Source: Cytophagales bacterium (GTDB lineage: Bacteria; Bacteroidota; Bacteroidia; Cytophagales; Spirosomataceae). From it: a DNA stretch of 6,908 nucleotides. Shown here piece by piece: positions 1-5,881 of the stretch. Within the stretch, counting starts at the first letter, position 1, and every line of letters starts with the position of its first letter. Position numbers and translations under genes: made by a program. A model generated the notes under the pieces. The model did not search any database. It was not told the DNA's origin and was given only the letters and a program-made list of their open reading frames with translations. Location of the stretch: positions 1-6,908 of the forward strand of contig JAGWUO010000065.1 in NCBI GenBank assembly GCA_028868395.1, in the 5' to 3' direction.

Positions 1-74
1 AGGTTTTTCTCTGTGGGAACGAATTGGATGGCGATTAATACAACGATTAGGCCAACGATGATTTTGTTTTTCAT
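1..74 (-). CDS. Haem-binding domain protein, N-terminal fragment (cut by window edge)
   Basis: Only the first 24 codons are visible, reading MKNKIIVGLIVVLIAIQF and then VPTEKN. This is a short lysine-containing start followed by one hydrophobic stretch (about residues 5-18), which fits a signal peptide or N-terminal anchor. A hydrophobic helix running into IQF-(two residues)-(T/P)-EKN is the usual opening of Bacteroidota proteins with the haem-binding domain (Pfam Haem_bd, a small periplasmic c-type haem protein). The CxxCH motif that would prove this lies outside the window. The ATG at 74 is 29 bp after the stop of the asparaginase-domain gene on the same strand, so it is probably the next operon gene. 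An unrelated exported protein with a similar leader is possible. Confidence 0.55.
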   Translation of the reverse strand, partial: MKNKIIVGLIVVLIAIQFVPTEKN

Positions 75-103
75 GATTAACAGGGTTTTAAAAATGCAAG
101 GTA

Positions 104-589
104 TTAATTAATTGTCTCGAATTCACCCTTCTCCAGGTTCTTACGGACGTTATTCGTCGCAAAAATCTTCCCATTCATCGAAATGTAGACTCCTGGCTCT
201 AGTATTTGGAGGAATGCCAAAGCACTCCCCAGATTAAACATCCCATCTGAGCTACCAAATTTGTAGGGGATCATGGCGCCGGTGAGGACGATGGTTTTTG
301 GGATTTTTTGGGAAGCCAAATACTGAGCCGTTTGGACCATCGTATCGGTTCCATGGGTAATTAAAATGCGATCAGCGGAGGCCGAAGCGCAGGCAAATGC
401 AATTAATTGACGATCCACGTCATTAAAATCTAAGCTGTCCTTCATGAGTAAAGTGTCGATGGAAACATCGAGTCTACTCCGACCTTTTTCGAGCATTTCG
501 GGGAGGTGAGTGTCTTTGAAAAACAGGGAGCCATTTAACTCATTGTATTCTTTATCAAAGGTGCCGCCAGTTACGAAGATTTGGATCAT
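104..589 (-). CDS. Minimal asparaginase-domain protein (N-terminal catalytic domain only)
   Basis: This 161-residue protein matches the N-terminal domain of the L-asparaginase I/II family, which hydrolyses asparagine to aspartate and ammonia. The first catalytic threonine motif is TGGTFDKEY at residues 7-15 (Thr10, Tyr15) and the second is HGTDT at 79-83 (Thr81, Asp82). LTGAM follows at 102-106, and Lys150 in NNVRKN is in the place of the catalytic lysine. Full-length asparaginases are about 330 residues; the C-terminal domain, which in the enterobacterial enzymes gives active-site residues to the neighbouring subunit, is absent. Stand-alone proteins of this size are common in Bacteroidota, so this is a small family rather than a broken gene, and asparaginase activity is unproven. 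There is no signal peptide, so it is probably cytoplasmic. I chose the ATG at 589 because the family starts at MIQIFVTGGT, it follows the YHYH stop by 1 bp, and the upstream sequence is A-rich. An in-frame ATG at 628 would add 13 residues lying inside the YHYH gene. Confidence 0.87.
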   Translation of the reverse strand: MIQIFVTGGTFDKEYNELNGSLFFKDTHLPEMLEKGRSRLDVSIDTLLMKDSLDFNDVDRQLIAFACASASADRILITHGTDTMVQTAQYLASQKIPKTIVLTGAMIPYKFGSSDGMFNLGSALAFLQILEPGVYISMNGKIFATNNVRKNLEKGEFETIN

Positions 590-590
590 C

Positions 591-1925
591 TTATTTACGT
601 TGATAAGTGCTTGTTGTTTGTGTGCCATTTACGTCTGTAAAGTTAAACGTAAATAAGCCAGAAGTGTTCCAGGAATAGTTAACGGTGCCTGTTTTGGTGC
701 CTATTTTATAAGTTAAATTATAGCTAGAGCTTGTGGGAGCGCTAAAATCGGTGATGGTTGCACCGGTTAATGGGGTTAGGGCGGGTCTAACAGATGAAGA
801 AAAGGCTTGAGGTAAGATTTGGTTTTCGGGTGCGGGAGTGGTGGGATCTAGGCTTACTTTTCCGCGCATCGCACCTATCACATACGGGTAATTCGTGGTG
901 CCGTGGTAATGGTAATTTCCTTTCCATTCGTGGCCGTGATTCGTGTCGAGGGTTTGCATGGTGGTTCCGTCCGGTTCTTTGGCCCCATAAACGGCAAAAC
1001 CATCTAAGGCAAAGGCAATCGCTTTCAAGCCAGAAATAGTGGACAAATGCAAGGGCGCGGCATGGTAATGGTAGTCGTCCCCACGACCACAGTGGCCGCC
1101 CCACTGATCGAGCTCGCCTATGGCAAAAGAGTCTTCCCCTCGGTTATTCAGCGCATTAAAAATAGGAACACCATTGACCGCCAAAGCTACCGCCCCTTTC
1201 ATGAAATTATTCGTTGTGCTCAAGGGTGTAGTCGCATAGACAGGCTGCAACGGAATGGACCAATGGTTCGTGCCCGTATAAGGCTGTGGGATAGGGACTT
1301 GCTGTTGCCAAGCCGTGATGCCGATCATCATATTGTGGTTCGGTATTCCATTGGAATTCACATAAAAATAGGTTGCGTCAGATGCGGTACTAAGCGCCGG
1401 TTTAAAGGGAGCAAAGGCGGAGTCAAGAAAGCTAACCGTTGTTTTGGGAATGGTCGTAATGGGTGTGCTGGGGGTTACCGGAGTGACTTCTGTGGCTGTT
1501 TTACAGGCTAATGCAATAAAAGCCAGTACAAAGCTAGAATAAGCGAGCCTTCTGAAGACTAAACCCACCCGTAATTTTTCGATGAAAAGTAGCGTAAAAA
1601 AGCAGACCATCAATAGATAAAAATAGGGCAAATAGGAGGCAGGTTTTTCTACTTCTATATCACCATTTATTCGAAAACTACGTTTGATTTTTAAGGCCGC
1701 GAATTTCTGATCTGCTATGCTCAATTCCGCAATAGGAACGCGCACTTTTACCCCCTGAAACTGTTCCAAAATCAAATCAGTAGCAGTAGCCGAGGAGAAA
1801 TTTCCGGAGACAGTTTCACCCGTTTTTAAATGCCAAATCCTTAGCACATCATGCTGTCCATAGTGGCCACCTTCGTGCGCAAAAATCGAAATCGAAATCA
1901 GTAAAAAAAGGAGGGTCTTTTTCAT
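591..1925 (-). CDS. YHYH-domain protein with N-terminal SHD1-like domain and transmembrane hairpin
   Basis: This 444-residue protein has several parts. Residues 1-16 are a signal peptide, followed by a histidine-rich start (HEGGHYGQH, 17-25). Residues 28-77 look like an SHD1 domain (Sla1 homology 1), with the telltale VPIAELSIADQKF. Two hydrophobic helices lie at about 98-116 and 127-141, joined by a basic loop (EKLRVGLVFRR). This topology puts both ends outside the cytoplasm and obeys the positive-inside rule. After a Thr/Pro-rich linker (142-165) comes the YHYH domain (about 166-380), with two His clusters: GGHCGRGDDYHYH at 276-288 and HGHEWKGNYHYH at 330-341. These are probable metal ligands; the biochemical function of the family is not established. 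A beta-rich tail (about 385-444) is common in such proteins. The second helix ends in ALAC-K, a lipobox-like site at Cys141, and a GTG at 1568 would start a shorter lipoprotein. The ATG at 1925 follows the PEBP stop by 2 bp and gives a good signal peptide, so I keep it. Confidence 0.85.
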   Translation of the reverse strand: MKKTLLFLLISISIFAHEGGHYGQHDVLRIWHLKTGETVSGNFSSATATDLILEQFQGVKVRVPIAELSIADQKFAALKIKRSFRINGDIEVEKPASYLPYFYLLMVCFFTLLFIEKLRVGLVFRRLAYSSFVLAFIALACKTATEVTPVTPSTPITTIPKTTVSFLDSAFAPFKPALSTASDATYFYVNSNGIPNHNMMIGITAWQQQVPIPQPYTGTNHWSIPLQPVYATTPLSTTNNFMKGAVALAVNGVPIFNALNNRGEDSFAIGELDQWGGHCGRGDDYHYHAAPLHLSTISGLKAIAFALDGFAVYGAKEPDGTTMQTLDTNHGHEWKGNYHYHGTTNYPYVIGAMRGKVSLDPTTPAPENQILPQAFSSSVRPALTPLTGATITDFSAPTSSSYNLTYKIGTKTGTVNYSWNTSGLFTFNFTDVNGTQTTSTYQRK

Positions 1926-1927
1926 GG

Positions 1928-2476
1928 CTAAAGTCGCGTATAGTTGACTGATATTTCGGATTTCGCTAAGAGTTTTCCGGACATCGCTGCCACGACCACG
2001 TCCATGGTGGTGGCGCTAGGAGCCGTGCTCACAACGGGAGGAGACGACAAAGCATACACGGTGATTATATAGGTTTTTGCTCCCGGACCCTGCGAGCAGG
2101 GAGGCGTATACATGTTTTTGCCATTCACGGTATTAATGCCCCAGCTGCCAATATTTGTTACATTTTCACCTAATTCTTTCACACTGGAAGCGATATTGTA
2201 AACACACATATACACGTGCTTATCGCCTCCTGTTGGGGGGAAATGGTGCATGGTGATCGCATAGCTTGTTGTGCCGGCCGGGGCTCCAGACCATTGAATT
2301 AATGGTGACGTACTGGAGCCATCGCAGGTATATTTAACCGGGAATGCCCCGCCATTGGTAAATTCCGAACTATAGGCTTTGAAGTCACTTGATGTAGGAG
2401 TCGGAGTTACGGCTTCGTCTTTAGCGCAGGCTAAAAATAAGGCGGAAGCAATCAAAATGGTGATGTATTTTTTCAT
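1928..2476 (-). CDS. YbhB/YbcL-type (PEBP family) lipoprotein
   Basis: This 182-residue protein belongs to the phosphatidylethanolamine-binding protein family, bacterial YbhB/YbcL branch ('Raf kinase inhibitor-like'). Members have a small beta-sandwich with an anion or ligand pocket; bacterial roles are poorly known. The N-terminus MKKYITILIASALFLACAKD is a lipoprotein signal ending in FLAC, with Cys17 the likely lipidated residue, followed by a Thr/Pro linker. Family landmarks are FTNGGAFPVKYTCDG (39-53), SPLIQWSGAPAGT (57-69), VYNI (92-95), and YTPPCSQGPGAKTYIITVYAL (123-143), which corresponds to the usual Y-G-P-C-P-P...YAL segment. Where classical members have the ligand-site DPDAP motif, this one has MHHFPPTGGDKH (76-87), and the usual histidine in GxHxY is replaced (GAKTY). 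It is therefore a divergent branch, and ligand binding cannot be assumed. Its ATG overlaps the stop of the upstream phosphoesterase by 4 bp (ATGA), and the YHYH gene follows 2 bp after its TAG. Confidence 0.9.
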   Translation of the reverse strand: MKKYITILIASALFLACAKDEAVTPTPTSSDFKAYSSEFTNGGAFPVKYTCDGSSTSPLIQWSGAPAGTTSYAITMHHFPPTGGDKHVYMCVYNIASSVKELGENVTNIGSWGINTVNGKNMYTPPCSQGPGAKTYIITVYALSSPPVVSTAPSATTMDVVVAAMSGKLLAKSEISVNYTRL

Positions 2477-4176
2477 GGGTTGACGATTATTTTACCTGTT
2501 TTTAGGGCTGTTTTATCTCCGCCAAAACGGTAGATATAGGTGCCTGGATTGACGCGATTGGCGGATTGATCTAACCCATCCCATTGCACGACATAGGTAC
2601 CATCCTGGATGGTAGATTCTGAAAGAAGTGAACGGATTTTTTGGCCTGAAATGGTGTAAATGTCTAAACTTATTTTGTCTGTTTCTGAAAGAGAAAATTC
2701 GATGGAAGTGGTCTGTGAAAAAGGATTGGGATAGACCATTTCTTGCACGTAATTTTTATTCCAAAGTATGGGGTTAGAAGGGGTCGAATCATAGCAGTTT
2801 TTGGCATTGATTGTGTAACTGACAGATACGTCTTTGTTCTTACGTGTGGCAGTTTCATTTTTTGCCAAATAAGCTCTTACATATTCCACTTTAACATTTG
2901 TCGCATCGACACTGACCCTAATATGACCTGAATTAGGATAAACATCCCCTATTTTGTAACCATAATCGGTGGCATAAGTGGCAGAGGTAAAATTAGGGTG
3001 GCTAGGCTGAGGCGTTTCTTGGTAGACCAAACAATCCTTTTCCTGTTTCATGAAAAAATGGTCATGGCCGTGAAAGAAAATGGTCACTCTGTTCTCCGTT
3101 AATAGGTCTTTGATGGGTTTGTACCAGCCCGGTCTGTTCGTCGCGAATCCGGCGGTTCCATCCAGGTTTTTACCGCCCCATTCGTATAAATCTGCGAATT
3201 CGATTCCGCCTCTACCATTCGGATCTCCACCGATTAATTGGTGTGCGAAAATAAATTTAAAGGTCGACTTGCTAGCCTCGAGGGTGGCGCGTAACCAATC
3301 GTATTGTTTTTTGCCTAAGGTCCATCGCCAGCCGTTTGCGGCATCTGGTTTTAAAGGTGTATACCAATACGGATCTAATACAACGAATAAGGCATCACCC
3401 CAGGTCCAGGCATAGTAATTTTCCCGAACTCCTACGAACGGATGTACCGTTTCATCTCCGGTATAAAAGCCGTCTGGAATGGGATTTAAATAGTATTTTT
3501 TTCGTTCCAAAGTCCCCCAAACTGCTATGTTTTCCGCCGTATTATTCAAGTTCCAACCCGATTCTCCCTCGTGATTCCCCATGGAGATAAATAGCGGAAC
3601 GGAATGAGCCGAAGTTTCATAGAAAGACCGCTGCAGGTGAGCTCGATACGTGACGGTATCTTTGGGGATTATGCCTGCAGCATTTTTCAATTTATCCGTC
3701 ATTAGAATATCGCCTAAATCGATGCTGAAATCAGGCTGATCGGAGAGCTGATTTGTGAGTGTTAGGCGGTACAATGAGCTGTCGCTTTGCTCATCTAAAT
3801 GGGGGTCAGCTTGAACCACAAAACGAAAAGCGGCCCCCGGGGGCTTTTGTGTTTTAAACGACCTTTCTGGTCTTTCTGTGCTGGTTGTCGCGCCAGGGAT
3901 GCGGTAGCAGTATTTGTAATAGTAGGTGGTATTTGCGCTGAGTCCAGTTATGAAAATTTCTGCTGGATCCCCTTTCGTGAACTTTGTCCAGGAGCTTTGT
4001 TGAGAATAGGTTCCGGAGGTCTTTCCATACTTAATGGAGACCTCAGCGTCCTCGTCAAAAAACGCTTGAATAACGATGCTTTTATCGGTGGGGCGACCTA
4101 CGATTTCTGCGTGGCGGAGCTTTTGGCTATATAAGCTAGCCGAGACAAAAAGCAACAAAAAAGTCAGGCGTTTCAT
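2473..4176 (-). CDS. Secreted metallophosphoesterase with Fn3-like domain and T9SS sorting tail (downstream paralogue)
   Basis: This 567-residue enzyme is predicted to be exported and then moved to the surface by the type IX system. Residues 1-18 are a signal peptide (MKRLTFLLLFVSASLYS). Residues 22-110 form an Fn3-like domain as in purple acid phosphatases (GLSANTTYYYKY at 78-89). The calcineurin-like phosphoesterase domain (about 117-380) has its metal-ligand blocks in order: ADPHLD (Asp124, His126), DLGD (Asp156), GNHE (200-203), AHQ (His312) and GHDH (370-373). The tyrosine of the purple acid phosphatase GDxxY block is absent, so it should not be called a true purple acid phosphatase; the substrate is unknown. 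Residues 482-567 are a T9SS type A sorting domain, beginning YPNPF and containing GTYIYRF before a GKIIVNP end. The ATG at 4176 shares one base with the upstream TGA (TGATG). A TTG one codon earlier is possible but less likely. The stop overlaps the PEBP start. Confidence 0.93.
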   Translation of the reverse strand: MKRLTFLLLFVSASLYSQKLRHAEIVGRPTDKSIVIQAFFDEDAEVSIKYGKTSGTYSQQSSWTKFTKGDPAEIFITGLSANTTYYYKYCYRIPGATTSTERPERSFKTQKPPGAAFRFVVQADPHLDEQSDSSLYRLTLTNQLSDQPDFSIDLGDILMTDKLKNAAGIIPKDTVTYRAHLQRSFYETSAHSVPLFISMGNHEGESGWNLNNTAENIAVWGTLERKKYYLNPIPDGFYTGDETVHPFVGVRENYYAWTWGDALFVVLDPYWYTPLKPDAANGWRWTLGKKQYDWLRATLEASKSTFKFIFAHQLIGGDPNGRGGIEFADLYEWGGKNLDGTAGFATNRPGWYKPIKDLLTENRVTIFFHGHDHFFMKQEKDCLVYQETPQPSHPNFTSATYATDYGYKIGDVYPNSGHIRVSVDATNVKVEYVRAYLAKNETATRKNKDVSVSYTINAKNCYDSTPSNPILWNKNYVQEMVYPNPFSQTTSIEFSLSETDKISLDIYTISGQKIRSLLSESTIQDGTYVVQWDGLDQSANRVNPGTYIYRFGGDKTALKTGKIIVNP

Positions 4177-5807
4177 CAATGGGCGATTTGAATTTTAAGG
4201 GCATTAGGGTAACCTTCAGCCTGTAAAAAATACAGACCAGTGGGTAATTTAGTCACGTCTATTTCTCGACTTTTTGTTTCGATGACGGTTTGTCCCGCTG
4301 GATTCACTAACCTAAAAAGGGTTTCCAGAGGAGGCCCCTCTATTTTAAATAAGGTACTGGCAGGATTAGGAATTATTTTAAAGGTTTCAGCTACTGGCTC
4401 AGTGGCTAAAACGAGTGGGGTAATGACTGCAGGACTTCCTAAAGAATAACTGAATCCAACCTCTCGGTTTTGGGCGCCCCCCACTTTCGTGTCAGCCGGT
4501 AAATAGGCCTTGACATAATCCACTTTTAAACCCGTGGGCGTGACGTTTACGCGAATGTGACCTGCGCCATCACGTTGATTTTCGGTGTAGGCATCTGCGT
4601 TTGCAAGCATGCCTATTTGGTAAGTAGAATCGCTGGGCATAGGAACCTCTTGGTAGGTGATGCCGTCTAGGGTTTCTTTGGCAAATAAATGATCATGCCC
4701 TTGGAAGAAAATACTTACCCCGGTGTCCTTAAATAAAGTGTGAATCGGTTTCGCCCACCCGGGTCTATTAGTAGGGAAAGTATAGGTTTTGCCATCGCCT
4801 TCATAGCCTCCCCATTCGTATAATTTTGCATTCGTTAGCGCACCGCGATCTTGACCGCGGATGTGGTGAGCAAACACGAATTTATATTTTGCTTTACTTC
4901 CTTCTAGGGTTGTTTTTAACCAATCATATTGTGCTTTGCCCAGGGTCCAATCCCAGCCTTTCGGCTTTTCGCTGGTTCCGCTGGCCGATTGATAGCGGTA
5001 AGCATCTAGCACCACAAAAAGCGCATCTCCCCAGGTCCAAGCGTAGTAGTTTTCCGGTAACCCTAAACCATTGGGCTCCACTTGCGTGTTACCTGTGTAA
5101 AATGCATTAGGTGAGGGATTTGGATAATAGTATTTTCGCCAAACCGTGGCCCAAGCGGTCAAGTTATTAGGCGGATTCAGGGGTAGATAAAAGTTGTTTT
5201 CCCCTTCATGGTTTCCTAGGCAAAAATAGAAGGGAACGGAATGCGCAATTTCTCCTAAAAAGGGGCGATAATAGGCATGTAAATTTTTTAATTCTGTTGA
5301 CGTGATGGTGGTGGGATAATGATCATCGCCAAAAGTATCCCCAAGGGATAGCATAAAATCAGGCTTATCAGCTAATTGATTCGCTAGGCATATTTTGTAA
5401 AGATTATCTACTCCTTTTTTATCGTATAAATGTTCATCTGCCTCGACTGTAAAGGTAAATGAACTGCCAGGAGATCTCTGAGTTATGAAACTATACTCCG
5501 GGGAGTTTGTGTAGGTAATCGCACTTTTTAATTTGTATCCTAATCGGTAATAATAGCGTGTATTAGCAGTTAAATTTGATATTTCAATGTCCTCCGGGAC
5601 CGTAGCGACTCCTGAATAGATAGCCGTTTTTGTTCCATATACGCCGGTTGATGTCCCGTATTCTAGGTAGTAGTCCGAGTTTTGGTCTAGAAGCACACTC
5701 GCGGTAATCGATTTATCCGTGGGACGACCTAAGATGATAGAGTATTTTTGTCCGTTGCAGACAAAGGAGGTAAAGAGCATAAGAAAGAGTATGCTTCTCA
5801 TAGGCAT
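4176..5807 (-). CDS. Secreted metallophosphoesterase with Fn3-like domain and T9SS sorting tail (upstream paralogue, first operon gene)
   Basis: This 543-residue protein has the same layout as its downstream neighbour and is clearly its paralogue. It has a signal peptide (about 1-19, MPMRSILFLMLFTSFVCNG), an Fn3-like domain (about 24-110, NLTANTRYYYRLGY at 78-91), and a calcineurin-like phosphoesterase domain with ADEHLY (Asp124, His126), SLGD (Asp157), GNHE (198-201), AHH (His314) and GHDH (370-373). The T9SS-type tail starts near IIPNPAS (478-484), contains LPTGLYFLQAEG and ends IQIAH. The two proteins share exact blocks such as ENYYAWTWGDALFVVLD, YEWGG and TNRPGW, but their tails differ much more. 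As in its neighbour, the GDxxY tyrosine is missing, so metal-dependent phosphoesterase is as far as I would go. The frame is open further upstream, but only to a TTG at 5852, which would put 15 non-signal residues before the signal peptide. I chose the ATG at 5807; the ATG at 5801 is equally good for export. Confidence 0.92.
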   Translation of the reverse strand: MPMRSILFLMLFTSFVCNGQKYSIILGRPTDKSITASVLLDQNSDYYLEYGTSTGVYGTKTAIYSGVATVPEDIEISNLTANTRYYYRLGYKLKSAITYTNSPEYSFITQRSPGSSFTFTVEADEHLYDKKGVDNLYKICLANQLADKPDFMLSLGDTFGDDHYPTTITSTELKNLHAYYRPFLGEIAHSVPFYFCLGNHEGENNFYLPLNPPNNLTAWATVWRKYYYPNPSPNAFYTGNTQVEPNGLGLPENYYAWTWGDALFVVLDAYRYQSASGTSEKPKGWDWTLGKAQYDWLKTTLEGSKAKYKFVFAHHIRGQDRGALTNAKLYEWGGYEGDGKTYTFPTNRPGWAKPIHTLFKDTGVSIFFQGHDHLFAKETLDGITYQEVPMPSDSTYQIGMLANADAYTENQRDGAGHIRVNVTPTGLKVDYVKAYLPADTKVGGAQNREVGFSYSLGSPAVITPLVLATEPVAETFKIIPNPASTLFKIEGPPLETLFRLVNPAGQTVIETKSREIDVTKLPTGLYFLQAEGYPNALKIQIAH

Positions 5808-5881
5808 TTTAGTGTCGTTGATTTTACCAAATATTGAAAAAACCGTAATCAAAATATGGCCAAGTCGACGAATGGACTCAT
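5808..5881 (-). promoter_or_regulatory. Intergenic leader, likely location of the operon promoter
   Basis: This is the only sizeable gap in the visible gene series and lies directly before the first phosphoesterase, so an operon promoter is expected here. It is AT-rich. On the minus strand two partial matches to the Bacteroidota -7 box (TAnnTTTG) occur, AATATTTG at 5835-5828 and ATATTTTG at 5857-5850, and a TTG lies at 5863-5861. Neither box has a correctly spaced TTG partner, so I cannot assign a promoter from sequence. No hairpin strong enough to be a terminator for the upstream gene is visible, so read-through is possible. Confidence 0.3.

Larger units (their letters stand above)
1..5807 (-). 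other. Putative six-gene operon, mostly exported products
   Basis: The six genes share one strand with junctions, in transcription order, of TGATG (4178-4174), ATGA (2476-2473), 2 bp (1927-1926), 1 bp (590) and 29 bp (103-75). No terminator-like hairpin is visible at any junction. Overlapping stop-start pairs at the first two junctions suggest translational coupling. Five products carry a signal peptide or membrane anchor, and the two phosphoesterases add a T9SS tail. The left end lies outside the window, so the operon may continue. Confidence 0.8.

Noticed and set aside
590..628. Start of the asparaginase-domain gene at the upstream in-frame ATG (628)
   Set aside because: It adds 13 residues unlike the family and lies inside the YHYH gene, whereas the ATG at 589 matches the family N-terminus and follows the YHYH stop by 1 bp.
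1047..1511. 154-codon open frame on the plus strand
   Set aside because: It lies fully antisense to the YHYH domain and encodes a basic, low-pattern protein with no recognisable domain.
3080..4134. Three open frames of 84-111 codons on the plus strand
   Set aside because: All are antisense to the well-supported phosphoesterase domain, which explains the base pattern.
5808..5852. Longer N-terminus of the first phosphoesterase from a TTG at 5852
   Set aside because: It would put 15 polar residues before the signal peptide and relies on a rare start codon, while ATGs at 5807 and 5801 give a normal exported start.
5828..5863. Bacteroidota promoter built from AATATTTG or ATATTTTG with an upstream TTG
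   Set aside because: Both -7 candidates are imperfect, and the TTG is 25 bp from one and adjacent to the other, so the spacing is wrong.
5865..5880. Weak inverted repeat AGTC...GACT after the Kelch-like gene
   Set aside because: The stem is four pairs with no U-run directly after it, too weak for a terminator.
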